The position numbers and the translations under genes were made by a program. A stretch of 13,496 nucleotides of DNA from Pyrinomonadaceae bacterium (GTDB taxonomy: Bacteria > Acidobacteriota > Blastocatellia > Pyrinomonadales > Pyrinomonadaceae): contig JAGOWF010000042.1 in assembly GCA_018060305.1 (NCBI GenBank), positions 1 through 13,496 of the forward strand, read 5' to 3'. Of this stretch, positions 1 to 6,761 are shown one piece after another. Under the pieces are notes generated by a model, which saw only the letters and a list, made by a program, of their open reading frames with translations, ran no database searches and was not told the DNA's origin. Every line of letters begins with the position of its first letter. Within the stretch, counting starts at the first letter, position 1.

Positions 1-180
1 AATTTAGTTGCCGGCGGCATCAAACTCGTTGTAAATCAGAGGCGCGATGGCGACGTTACAATCGAAATTATTAAATGCGGGCGGGCATCGCGTCAAACTG
101 ATGGGGCATCTATCAGGAATGAGATAGTGGCCTGTTTGCGTGTCGTGCGGCACGGGCTGAAAAACAGGCTGAAACTCTGA
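1..180 (+). CDS. C-terminal tail of an unidentified protein (partial)
   Basis: The frame beginning at base 1 is open for 59 codons and stops at TGA 178-180; the start lies outside the window. The encoded tail includes GDVTIEIIKCGR and ends HGLKNRLKL. About two thirds of the codons start with a purine, as expected for real coding sequence on this strand. The opposite strand is also open over the same stretch but its first codon position is not purine-biased and it has no usable start before an in-frame stop near 205. A promoter for the next gene begins right at this stop codon, which fits a gene boundary. No family is recognised. It could also be non-coding. Confidence 0.35.
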   Translation, partial: NLVAGGIKLVVNQRRDGDVTIEIIKCGRASRQTDGASIRNEIVACLRVVRHGLKNRLKL

Positions 181-197
181 AATAAACGCGATATAAT
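169..197 (+). promoter_or_regulatory. Sigma-70-type promoter of the TonB-family gene
   Basis: A -35-like CTGAAA (169-174) and a perfect -10 TATAAT (192-197) are separated by 17 bp. Transcription would start near 204, giving a leader of about 47 nt before the ATG at 251. This supports the start at 251 over the ATG at 209, which would be almost leaderless. Confidence 0.65.
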
Positions 198-250
198 CGT
201 TTAATCATATGTCGCTCGCCCATGGAGGGCGTGGATTCGAGAGGCTAAAG

Positions 251-1567
251 ATGGGAAAGATCGTAAAGTTTTGCAATTCGTGCGACGAAGGTTTCGCCGA
301 GAAATTCGGCTTTTGTCCAAATTGCGGACAGGGGCTGACGGCCTTTGAGATGAATCCGGTGGATGCCGCTGCGCCGCCCGCACCGGCTTTCATCGAGCCT
401 GCGGCCGAGACGGTCGAATTACCTATTGATATGGCGCCGACCGAGGCCGTCCGCATTGAAGAGCCCGTCGCAGAGGTGATCGATGAACCAGTCATGGAGG
501 CAGCGGAACCTGAGGTTTTCGAGCCCGCCTTTGTCGAGCCGGAAGTCTTCGAGCCTGAGGTCGAGACGGTGATCGCTCAGCGGCCGGTATTCACGCAAGC
601 CACGCCGGTCGATGTTGATCGTCGCCCCGCATCGCTCTCGGATGAGCATTCGCGTGCGCAGTCAGAAGGGCAATATTACCTGACGGTAATTGAAGAGAAA
701 GACACCGGCACGCGAAACAGCCTGTTGATGGGCGCCTCGGCTCTGATGATCGTGGCGTTGTTCTCGGGTTTGGTTTACGGAATTTTTAGCAAAGACCTCG
801 ATGTCGGTTCGATCGGTGATGAGACATATCTTGCCTCGCTGATCGATCAGGTCCCGATGACGGTCGAGGAAGAAAAACAGCAGCAGCAGAAAGATAGCGG
901 CGGTGGCGGCGGTGGCGGCGGCCGCGAGGAAGAGGAAACGACGCTCGGCGACCTCGCCAACCAGACAAAAGATCCGGTTCGCGCTCCGCAGGCAATTCCT
1001 AGGTTAGAGAATCCTTCGCTCGTGTTGCCGCCGGCTTCGACGCAGGGAGACCGGACATTTGAGCAAAAATACGACCGCTTTGGTGACCCGAACGGACGCT
1101 TCTCAAGCTGGAACAACGGCCCCGGAACGGGCGGCGGACAGGGAACAGGGACCGGCACAGGCCAGGGCAGCGGCCGCGGGACCGGGACAGGTTCCGGTGA
1201 CGGCTCGGGCAGCGGCGGCGGGCTTGGCTCTGGAAATGGTGACGGCTTTGGCCCCGGCGGCGGCGGTCCGCCTCCTCCGCCATCGCGTCCGGTCGGCGTA
1301 ACGCAAGGCATCAAGATACTCTCGAAACCGCGTCCCGGCTATACGGACTCGGCCCGTCAGGCGAATATTCAGGGAACTGTTATCCTGCGGGTCACGTTCC
1401 TCGGCAGCGGCGGCATCGGCAGCATCTCGACCGTTAAGGGCTTGCCAAACGGACTTACCGAACAGGCGATCGCGGCGGCACGCCGAATTAACTTTGACCC
1501 CGCAAAGCGTGACGGCATCGGCCAGACGGTGACCAAGCAGATCGAATATACGTTCTCGATCTACTAA
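251..1567 (+). CDS. TonB-family protein with N-terminal zinc ribbon
   Basis: A 438-residue protein. Residues 1-28 form a short zinc ribbon with two CxxC pairs (C8, C11, C22, C25). Then comes an acidic Pro/Glu-rich stretch with repeated E-P-E-V-F-E-P motifs, one membrane segment (about 158-179), a poly-Gly tract, a long Gly/Ser/Thr linker (about 290-340), a poly-Pro patch, and a TonB C-terminal-type domain (about 349-438). That last domain carries the typical PRPGYTDSARQANIQGTVIL start and an F-D-P-A element near the end. Known TonB proteins span the periplasm and energise outer-membrane receptors. Here the zinc ribbon should be cytoplasmic and the TonB domain periplasmic (inferred). I chose ATG 251 because GAGG lies just upstream at 241-244 and the zinc ribbon starts there; an in-frame ATG at 209 would add 14 residues. 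No ExbB or ExbD gene is adjacent. It could be a signalling or envelope-binding protein rather than a true energy transducer. Confidence 0.85.
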   Translation: MGKIVKFCNSCDEGFAEKFGFCPNCGQGLTAFEMNPVDAAAPPAPAFIEPAAETVELPIDMAPTEAVRIEEPVAEVIDEPVMEAAEPEVFEPAFVEPEVFEPEVETVIAQRPVFTQATPVDVDRRPASLSDEHSRAQSEGQYYLTVIEEKDTGTRNSLLMGASALMIVALFSGLVYGIFSKDLDVGSIGDETYLASLIDQVPMTVEEEKQQQQKDSGGGGGGGGREEEETTLGDLANQTKDPVRAPQAIPRLENPSLVLPPASTQGDRTFEQKYDRFGDPNGRFSSWNNGPGTGGGQGTGTGTGQGSGRGTGTGSGDGSGSGGGLGSGNGDGFGPGGGGPPPPPSRPVGVTQGIKILSKPRPGYTDSARQANIQGTVILRVTFLGSGGIGSISTVKGLPNGLTEQAIAAARRINFDPAKRDGIGQTVTKQIEYTFSIY

Positions 1568-1591
1568 TCGTATTCTCTTTGAAGTAGTTAA

Positions 1592-1617
1592 GGCGGGCAT
1601 TGACGGCCCGCCTTTTT
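1592..1617 (+). terminator. Rho-independent terminator after the TonB-family gene
   Basis: A 7-bp GC-only stem GGCGGGC (1592-1598) / GCCCGCC (1606-1612) with a 7-nt loop is followed directly by five T residues (1613-1617). It lies 25 nt after the stop codon. Confidence 0.85.
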
Positions 1618-1622
1618 CTTAT

Positions 1623-1764
1623 CGCCGAGCGGAAAAGCTGTGCTTTTCCGTCCTGGTTTCCACCGTCTGCGCGGCTATGCCGCATCTTCTAGTCGGGTGA
1701 GCGGCGGCATAGCCGCATCGTTATGATATTAACTTACGGAAAAGCGCAGCTTTTCCGCTCGGCG
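1623..1764. repeat. Nested inverted repeat, REP/BIME-like (family A)
   Basis: Two 29-nt arms (1623-1651 and 1736-1764) are reverse complements with one mismatch. Each arm is itself a hairpin: CGGAAAAGC / GCTTTTCCG with a 3-nt loop (1630-1650; 1737-1757). A second exact 13-bp pair lies inside (GCGGCTATGCCGC at 1671-1683; its complement at 1704-1716). It fills the space between two convergent genes and may act as a two-way transcription end or RNA-stabilising structure (inference). No transposase is present. Confidence 0.8.
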
Positions 1765-1773
1765 AGAAAGCGT

Positions 1774-2046
1774 CTAGATAAACACCACCGATTGCGACGA
1801 CGGTATCTCAAACCGCTTGCGGCAGCGCATATTGCGGCACATCAGCATGTCGTCAACACGAACCATATAGTCACGTGATTTCTGAAACTGCGCACGCTCG
1901 TGGTCGTTCAGGTTACGGGGCGGGTTCTTTTTCTTAATACGTTTTAGCCAGCGGATATCGTAATCCGCACGTTCCCGGCAATGCGGGCAAGGGTAATTCG
2001 CCGTCTTTGTCTCTTGTCTTTCGTCAAAAATATCCCGCTCGTGCAT
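1774..2046 (-). CDS. Small zinc-ribbon protein, unknown function
   Basis: A 90-residue protein starting MHERDIFDE, with two cysteine pairs about 47 residues apart: CPHC near the start and CRNMRC near the end, typical of a zinc ribbon or treble-clef binding one metal ion. The middle is highly basic (RWLKRIKKKNPPRN), which would suit nucleic-acid or ribosome contact (inference). It follows the DUF971 gene by 25 nt on the same strand and is probably the last gene of the phosphorylase operon. An in-frame ATG at 2118 would add 24 residues but would overlap the DUF971 gene by 47 nt, so I prefer ATG 2046, although no strong ribosome-binding site precedes either. No named family is recognised. Confidence 0.65.
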   Translation of the reverse strand: MHERDIFDERQETKTANYPCPHCRERADYDIRWLKRIKKKNPPRNLNDHERAQFQKSRDYMVRVDDMLMCRNMRCRKRFEIPSSQSVVFI

Positions 2047-2071
2047 ATGTGCCAGTTTAGCACAGCACCGC

Positions 2072-2359
2072 TTACGGTAGATCGTGGAGGAATTTGAAGC
2101 TAAAGATACCCGTGTCATGCCCGTCCGAGAAGTGAAAGTTCAACGCATATCTGCCGACAATCGAGGTGTGTTTTATCGTTAGATCATCCGCGATCTTGGC
2201 GTCGTCGAGCGTCTTTTTGCCGGTCCATTCATCGATACAGCCGGCGCACGGGCACGAGCGGCGGAGCATTGCGGCGGTATAACGGGTTTCGGTGTCGTCT
2301 GACCACTTGATGAAGATCTCGCGATTCGATTCTTCGACGATCTGGATTGGTTCGATCAT
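2072..2359 (-). CDS. DUF971 domain protein
   Basis: A 95-residue protein matching the DUF971 family (also described as gamma-butyrobetaine hydroxylase-like N-terminal domain): it starts IQIVEESNREIFIKWSDDTE and carries the signature RRSCPCAGCIDEWTGKK, with C36, C38 and C41 as likely metal ligands, then a C-terminal NFHFSDGHDTGIFSFKFLHDL. In the family this fold is found alone or fused to oxygenases and to Mrp-type ATPases, and a role in iron-sulfur or metal handling is suspected but unproven. The ATG at 2359 overlaps by one base the TAA of the upstream membrane-protein gene (TAATG), a sign of coupled translation. The same frame is open much further upstream, but that part lies antiparallel in phase with the membrane-protein gene and is not coding. 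Confidence 0.85.
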   Translation of the reverse strand: MIEPIQIVEESNREIFIKWSDDTETRYTAAMLRRSCPCAGCIDEWTGKKTLDDAKIADDLTIKHTSIVGRYALNFHFSDGHDTGIFSFKFLHDLP

Positions 2360-3054
2360 TATATGTTGGGCTGTTTTGGGAAGACGCGGCGGTAGGCCAC
2401 GATATTCGTCGCGGTCATTAGCGGTATCGCCAGATACAGGCCGATGCAGAATGCCAGATAACCCGCGATAGCGATACAAAAATTGACTACGATCAGGCCG
2501 CCGACGCCGCCCGCATTCTTGAGCGTAGCCCGCGCGCTCAGCTTGATCGCCTCCCAACTCGGCAGCCCGCGATCGACGATCAGCGGATAGCTGAAGATCA
2601 GCAGCGAATGTATCGTCACCATCACGACGGCAATGACGATATCGACGGCGAGGCCGACGAGCAGCGTGCCGATCATCTCTTCGTCGCTGACGCGCGAGCC
2701 GCCCGCTGCCTTCATTATCAGCGGAAGATACATCGTGATAAAAAGCGCCAGAATATAAACGACAATTGGAATGACGATCAGAGCCGTGACCAGCAGGCTC
2801 GGCCAAAAGAATTTGAATCCGACCCACAGATCGTCTATCGACGGCTTTCCCTCGCCGTCGAGCACCTTGAGATACGCGTGAAAAATGCCGCAGATCATCG
2901 CCCCGATCAGCACATACATCGAGATGCCGCCGATCAGTGCACCGACGATAGAGATCGCAAAGAGCATCCAGTAATTGGGCTTGATTTGCTCCCACGCCTC
3001 CTTTAGGCATTCGATGGGGCGAATTTGCCCGCGTGTGAATTCTGCTTCGGTCAT
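2359..3054 (-). CDS. Polytopic inner-membrane protein of unknown function
   Basis: A 231-residue protein with a short cytoplasmic-looking N-terminus and at least four, perhaps five or six, hydrophobic segments at about 29-63, 84-112, 128-152 and 184-212. The spacing, the amphipathic YLKVLDGEGKPSIDDLWVGF stretch between the first segments, and the C-terminal P-L-I-V-D-R-G-L-P-S-W-E-A-I motif resemble the loosely defined DUF975/DUF4013/YciC-like group of membrane proteins; this is a resemblance by eye. Its ATG overlaps the stop of the phosphorylase gene by 4 nt (ATGA at 3051-3054), and its stop overlaps the next start by one base. The context suggests co-expression with glucan breakdown, but no functional link is visible. 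Confidence 0.8.
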   Translation of the reverse strand: MTEAEFTRGQIRPIECLKEAWEQIKPNYWMLFAISIVGALIGGISMYVLIGAMICGIFHAYLKVLDGEGKPSIDDLWVGFKFFWPSLLVTALIVIPIVVYILALFITMYLPLIMKAAGGSRVSDEEMIGTLLVGLAVDIVIAVVMVTIHSLLIFSYPLIVDRGLPSWEAIKLSARATLKNAGGVGGLIVVNFCIAIAGYLAFCIGLYLAIPLMTATNIVAYRRVFPKQPNI

Positions 3055-5252
3055 TGTGCGTCGTAGATCCTCGTCAGGTAATCATTGAGCATTCGATCGC
3101 TTGAGAACTGCGGCGTCAAGGTGGCGATCGCGTTCTTCATCCGAGCGACCCATGTCGGGGAAAAACCTCCATCGGCCCGATCGTAATACATCGGGATCAT
3201 TTCATTTTCGAGCACGGCAAACAGTGAATCGGCATCGGCTGCATCGACTTCTTCGTCACTCACGGGCAAGGTGCCCGCGTTCCGGCCTTCTATCGCAAAG
3301 CCGTTTTCGCCGTTGTAGCCCTCTATCCACCAGCCGTCGAGGACGGAGAAATTTAGAATTCCGTTCATCGCCGCCTTCATCCCGCTCGTGCCGCTGGCCT
3401 CCATCGGACGCCGCGGCACGTTCATCCAGACATCTACGCCCTGGACGAGGTGGCGGGCGATCTCCTGGTCATAATCCTCGACAAATACGGCCCGCCGCTG
3501 CCAGTTGGAATCGTGGTTGATCGACATCAGCTCCTGCAGGATCGTCTTGGCCGTGTTGTCCTGCGGGTGGGCTTTGCCGGCGAAAACGAACTGCACCGGC
3601 TGGCCGACGTCGTCAACCAGCCTGAGCAGGCGTTCGAGGTCTGAGAAGATAAGGTCCCAGCGTTTGTAGGCCGCGACGCGACGGGCAAAACCTATCGTCA
3701 GGACGTCCGGCGAGAACAGGCCCTTCGTGCTCTCGTGCTCGTGGATCGTGTCGATGTCGCCGATATCGTCACTTCGGGTTCGATTGCGAATGAACGCGAT
3801 GAGCAGCCCTTTGAGCGACTGATGGGCCGACCATAACTCACCGTCATTCAATGAGTTAATGTATTCGGCCCAAGCGTCCGGATGGCGAGCGGTCTGTTGC
3901 CAAGCGTCGCCCAAATGTCGGCGATATATGTCCTGAAAAGGCGGTGCGATCCACGTCGCGGGATGAACGCCATTCGTTACAGACGTGATCGGCACCGCAC
4001 CGGCATCGGCGAGATCGGGGAACATCTTGAGCCACAGCTCTCGCGAAACCTCGCCGTGCTTTTCACTGACACCGTTAGATGAGCGGCACATACGGATCGC
4101 GAGCGGCGTCATGCCAAAAAACTCTTTGTCGTCGCTGAGGTCCGCACGGCCGAGAGCGAGAAACTCGCCTTTCGTCAGTTTGAGAGAATTGATGAATTCC
4201 TCGCTGAAGCATTCGATCAACAGATCGGGCGCAAAATTATCATTGCCGGCCGCGACCGGTGTATGCGTGGTAAAAACGCACCTTGGCCGAACGGCCTCGA
4301 CGGCGTCAGCGAAGGTTTGCGCGAGATTAGCCGCAAGGTATTCGTGAGCGAGCTCGAGCGTAGAAAACGCCGCGTGGCCTTCGTTGAGATGATAGACGGC
4401 CGGTTCGATGCCCAGCTTTCTCAGCAGTCGGACGCCCCCGATGCCGAGGACCTTTTCCTGCACGATCCTCGTCTCGGTATCGCCGCCGTAAAGATGGCCG
4501 GTGATCAGGCGATCAACCTCGCTGTTTTGCGGCAGATGCGTATCGAGCAGATAGAGCGAGACGCGTCCGACACGTGCCAGCCACGCCTGCGCGGTGACTT
4601 CGCGGCCGCGTATATGGACGCAGACCGTGATGCGTTCGCCGTTGTCATCTAATACGGGCGTCAGGGCAAGTTCCGATTCGAAAACGTCGCTGTAACGCTC
4701 CTCCTGCCAGCCGTCATGCCTCAGCGACTGGCGAAAGTAACCGTAGCGATACAACAGGCCGATCGCCGTCAGCGGGACATCGAGGTCGCTGGCGGATTTG
4801 AGATGATCGCCTGCCAAAATACCGAGACCGCCGGAATAGTTTGGCAGCGAATTATGCACGCCAAACTCTGCGCAAAAATAAGCGATATCGGATCCACGAG
4901 CAGCAGCCGGCGAGTCACCGGCACCCTCGAGATAGGCGTCGAGATCGTCTGCAAACGCTCTGATCCGTTCGAGATACGCCGCATCGTTGGCCCGCTCCCA
5001 CATTCTCAGATTGCCGATCTGGTTTAGGATCAAGCGCGGATTCTGTTCACATTTGTCCCACAGGGTCGGGTCGAGATCGCGAAACAGCGCGACGCCGTCG
5101 GGCCGCCACGACCAGTAAAAATTCATCGAGATGCGGTCGAGTTCCGCGAGGGCCCACGGCAGTTTTCGGTTCAGGGAGAAGTTTTCTCTAAAGTCTGGCT
5201 GCTCTTGCGCGGTAGTTGGTTGTGCTGAGATATCGGTAGCGACCTCCGTCAT
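3051..5252 (-). CDS. glgP: Alpha-glucan (glycogen/maltodextrin) phosphorylase
   Basis: A 733-residue enzyme of the alpha-glucan phosphorylase family (GT35, short bacterial subfamily of TIGR02094 type). It splits alpha-1,4-glucan with phosphate to give glucose-1-phosphate, using pyridoxal phosphate, in the cytoplasm. The N-terminal DUF3417-like region includes ALAELDRISMNFYWSWRPD; then come YFCAEFGVHNSLPNYSGGLG, the THTPVAAGND segment, the TSVTNGVHPATW motif and VFAGKAHPQD. The PLP site is EASGTSGMKAAMNG, with K626 as the expected Schiff-base lysine, followed by GWWIEGYNGENGFAIEG. It is the first gene of a minus-strand operon with a promoter at 5276-5304. Oddity: codons 657-663 (RNAGTLP), in a loop that varies in this family, are identical over 21 nt to an intergenic REP-like element upstream of mtnA. 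Confidence 0.95.
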   Translation of the reverse strand: MTEVATDISAQPTTAQEQPDFRENFSLNRKLPWALAELDRISMNFYWSWRPDGVALFRDLDPTLWDKCEQNPRLILNQIGNLRMWERANDAAYLERIRAFADDLDAYLEGAGDSPAAARGSDIAYFCAEFGVHNSLPNYSGGLGILAGDHLKSASDLDVPLTAIGLLYRYGYFRQSLRHDGWQEERYSDVFESELALTPVLDDNGERITVCVHIRGREVTAQAWLARVGRVSLYLLDTHLPQNSEVDRLITGHLYGGDTETRIVQEKVLGIGGVRLLRKLGIEPAVYHLNEGHAAFSTLELAHEYLAANLAQTFADAVEAVRPRCVFTTHTPVAAGNDNFAPDLLIECFSEEFINSLKLTKGEFLALGRADLSDDKEFFGMTPLAIRMCRSSNGVSEKHGEVSRELWLKMFPDLADAGAVPITSVTNGVHPATWIAPPFQDIYRRHLGDAWQQTARHPDAWAEYINSLNDGELWSAHQSLKGLLIAFIRNRTRSDDIGDIDTIHEHESTKGLFSPDVLTIGFARRVAAYKRWDLIFSDLERLLRLVDDVGQPVQFVFAGKAHPQDNTAKTILQELMSINHDSNWQRRAVFVEDYDQEIARHLVQGVDVWMNVPRRPMEASGTSGMKAAMNGILNFSVLDGWWIEGYNGENGFAIEGRNAGTLPVSDEEVDAADADSLFAVLENEMIPMYYDRADGGFSPTWVARMKNAIATLTPQFSSDRMLNDYLTRIYDAQ
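3264..3284. repeat. REP-like family B fragment inside glgP
   Basis: These 21 bases are identical to 5419-5439 in the intergenic element upstream of mtnA, and contain the small hairpin GGGC-aaggt-GCCC. They form exactly seven codons (RNAGTLP) of the phosphorylase gene. The frame is kept. Confidence 0.75.
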
Positions 5253-5275
5253 AGATCCGTTGTAGGTATGGAACG

Positions 5276-5304
5276 AATATAAACGAAGCCCCGACAGGTA
5301 TCAA
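5276..5304 (-). promoter_or_regulatory. Sigma-70-type promoter of the glgP operon
   Basis: On the minus strand TTGATA (5304-5299) and TATATT (5281-5276) are each one base from consensus and are separated by 17 bp. Transcription would start near 5269, leaving a short leader of about 17 nt before the ATG at 5252. No clear Shine-Dalgarno is seen in it. Confidence 0.7.
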
Positions 5305-5320
5305 CCGTCGTCCCATTTTT

Positions 5321-5442
5321 CGTCGGAACGCGGGCACCTAGCCCGCACGTCTTAGCTCGGTATCGCTCAATAATGTAGAATCCTACATTCGGCGGCCGTG
5401 CGCACACGCACGCGATGTGGGCAAGGTGCCCGCGTTCCGACG
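5321..5442. repeat. Nested inverted repeat, REP/BIME-like (family B), upstream of mtnA
   Basis: Arms at about 5321-5347 and 5416-5442 are reverse complements with two mismatches. Each arm has its own hairpin (GCGGGC-acct-a-GCCCGC on the left; GGGC-aaggt-GCCC on the right). Between them are two further palindromes: AATGTAG-aatc-CTACATT (5372-5389) and CGTGCG-caca-CGCACG (5397-5412). The right arm ends 8 nt before the mtnA ATG, so any mtnA transcript starting upstream would carry a strong 5' structure. Confidence 0.8.
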
Positions 5443-5450
5443 CGTTTGCT

Positions 5451-6506
5451 ATGAAACTTGATATCATTCCCGTCAAATGGTCTGACGAAGGCGTGCTGAT
5501 GCTGGATCAGCGGCTGCTGCCGACCGAAGAAAAATGGCTCACGCTGCGTGACTTTAACGCCGTCGCGGCGGGCATTCGCGATATGGTCGTCCGCGGAGCG
5601 CCGGCGATAGGCGTGTCTGCGGCATATGGGATCGCACTCGCCGCGAAGAATTTTGTCGGCACCAATGTCGTCGATCTGGAGGACGAGATCGAGTTTGCGT
5701 CGGACGCGATCGGCAAGACGCGGCCCACGGCGGTAAATCTGTTTTGGGCACTCGATCGGATGAAAAGGACGTTTCATGCGGCAAAAGCGGAAGGGAAGAC
5801 CGCCAGCGAGATCAAAGCAATTCTCAAGGACGAGGCTATTGCGATCCACGACGAAGACATTGAGGCGCAACGCCTCATCGCCCAATTCGGCGGCGAACTT
5901 CTGAACAATAACGACACCGTGTTGACGCACTGCAACGCAGGCGCGCTCGCGACAGGCGGCGTGTGGGGCACCGCGCTCGGCGTGATTCGCGGGGCCGTCG
6001 ATCAGGGCAAACACATCGCCGTTATCGCCGACGAGACGCGCCCTTATCTGCAAGGCGCACGGCTCACGGCTTGGGAACTAATGCAGGACGACATTCCTGT
6101 CACGCTCATCACCGACAACATGAGCGGCCATGTGATGAAAAAAGGCCGCGTCCAGGCCGTAGTCGTCGGCTCTGATCGCATCGCCGCGAACGGCGACGTA
6201 GCCAACAAGATCGGCACATACATGGTCGCCGTCCTCGCCAAACGACACGGCATCCCATTCTACGTCGCCGCGCCTTTGTCCACGGTCGATCTCAACACGC
6301 CCACCGGCGACGAAATTCCCATAGAAGAACGCGATATCCGCGAGGTCACTCACGTCCGCGACATCCAACTCGCTCCCGACAACGCCGAGGTCAGCAACTA
6401 TGCCTTCGACGTCACGCCGAACGACCTTGTCACCGCCATAATCACCGAAAAAGGCGTCGCTAGGGCTCCGTACACGGAGAGCCTGAAGAAGCAATTCGAA
6501 GCCTAA
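5451..6506 (+). CDS. mtnA: S-methyl-5-thioribose-1-phosphate isomerase
   Basis: A 351-residue enzyme of the eIF2B-like isomerase family. It converts 5-methylthioribose-1-phosphate to methylthioribulose-1-phosphate in methionine salvage, in the cytoplasm. The sequence shows the RGAPAIGVSAAYG motif (about 48-60), the TVLTHCNAGALATGG segment with the catalytic cysteine C161, the ADETRPYLQGARLTAWEL segment, and the GSDRIAANGDVANKIGTY segment with the catalytic aspartate D242. These correspond to Cys160 and Asp240 of the Bacillus enzyme. The start is ATG 5451 (MKLDIIPVKW, the usual beginning); an in-frame ATG at 5415 lies inside the repeat element and would add twelve unrelated residues. No other methionine-salvage gene is in the window, and its promoter is not obvious because the leader is filled by palindromes. 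Confidence 0.96.
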   Translation: MKLDIIPVKWSDEGVLMLDQRLLPTEEKWLTLRDFNAVAAGIRDMVVRGAPAIGVSAAYGIALAAKNFVGTNVVDLEDEIEFASDAIGKTRPTAVNLFWALDRMKRTFHAAKAEGKTASEIKAILKDEAIAIHDEDIEAQRLIAQFGGELLNNNDTVLTHCNAGALATGGVWGTALGVIRGAVDQGKHIAVIADETRPYLQGARLTAWELMQDDIPVTLITDNMSGHVMKKGRVQAVVVGSDRIAANGDVANKIGTYMVAVLAKRHGIPFYVAAPLSTVDLNTPTGDEIPIEERDIREVTHVRDIQLAPDNAEVSNYAFDVTPNDLVTAIITEKGVARAPYTESLKKQFEA

Positions 6507-6536
6507 AACAACCCAATTTTCGTGTCATAAATGTGG

Positions 6537-6547
6537 TAAAATATAGT
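6537..6547 (+). promoter_or_regulatory. Candidate -10 region of the NTase module
   Basis: Overlapping -10-like hexamers TAAAAT (6537-6542) and TATAGT (6542-6547) lie directly before the GTG start at 6549. With the first, transcription would start at about the GTG, giving a leaderless mRNA. No good -35 is visible, so the call is weak. Confidence 0.35.
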
Positions 6548-6548
6548 C

Positions 6549-6755
6549 GTGAAAAACGGAGTAGCCCGATTCAATTTGTTAATGGAACTGAGGCGTCTGG
6601 GTGAACGGGCATTTCTCTATAAGCTGCGGCAAAAGCAACCTAACCTTACTCCTCAGCAAGTTAACGACGAGCTAAGCAAGTGGTATCGCATTCGGCCCGG
6701 GGCCGAATTCGGTGACGGTGTAGGCCGCGTCGGCGACCCGAAGCGTTTCAGCTAG
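6549..6755 (+). CDS. Small partner protein of an AbiEii-like nucleotidyltransferase
   Basis: A 68-residue basic protein beginning with GTG (MKNGVARFNLL). It has a predicted helical N-terminal half with LRRLGERAFLYKLRQKQ, a TPQQVNDELSKWY segment, and a C-terminal RPGAEFGDGVGRVGDPKRF tail. From memory, this layout and tail recur in small proteins encoded just before AbiEii/MenT-like nucleotidyltransferases in many bacteria. It ends 6 nt before the nucleotidyltransferase start and surely shares its transcript. It may be the antitoxin or a cognate partner (inference). An alternative start is ATG 6582 (MELRRLGERAF); neither start has a clear ribosome-binding site, and the upstream -10 suggests a leaderless message. 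Confidence 0.65.
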   Translation: MKNGVARFNLLMELRRLGERAFLYKLRQKQPNLTPQQVNDELSKWYRIRPGAEFGDGVGRVGDPKRFS

Positions 6756-6761
6756 CAAACA

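Noticed and set aside
4..203. Minus-strand open frame ending at a TAA at 4-6
   Set aside because: No start codon of the usual kind before an in-frame stop, and the codon first-position bias favours the plus strand; kept only as a doubt on the partial plus-strand gene.
847..1314. Proline-rich minus-strand ORF of 155 residues, and the overlapping minus ORF at 1103-1600
   Set aside because: They are antisense to the glycine-rich linker of the TonB-family gene; long open frames opposite GC-rich Gly codons are expected.
2360..3010. Upstream extension of the DUF971 frame to a 312-residue protein
   Set aside because: The extension lies in another phase of the membrane-protein gene, is Arg/Asp-rich and has no domain; the TAATG overlap gives a natural start at 2359.
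3101..3520. Plus-strand ORF of 139 residues (and others at 3985-4652) across glgP
   Set aside because: Arg/Ser-rich antisense shadows of a very well supported phosphorylase gene.
5321..5442. SAM-type riboswitch upstream of mtnA
   Set aside because: The stems are exact palindromes shared with another place in the window (inside glgP), and I see no SAM riboswitch core; a repeat element explains it better.
5367..6053. Minus-strand ORF of 228 residues opposite mtnA
   Set aside because: No domain, starts inside mtnA on the other strand; mtnA has all its catalytic motifs.
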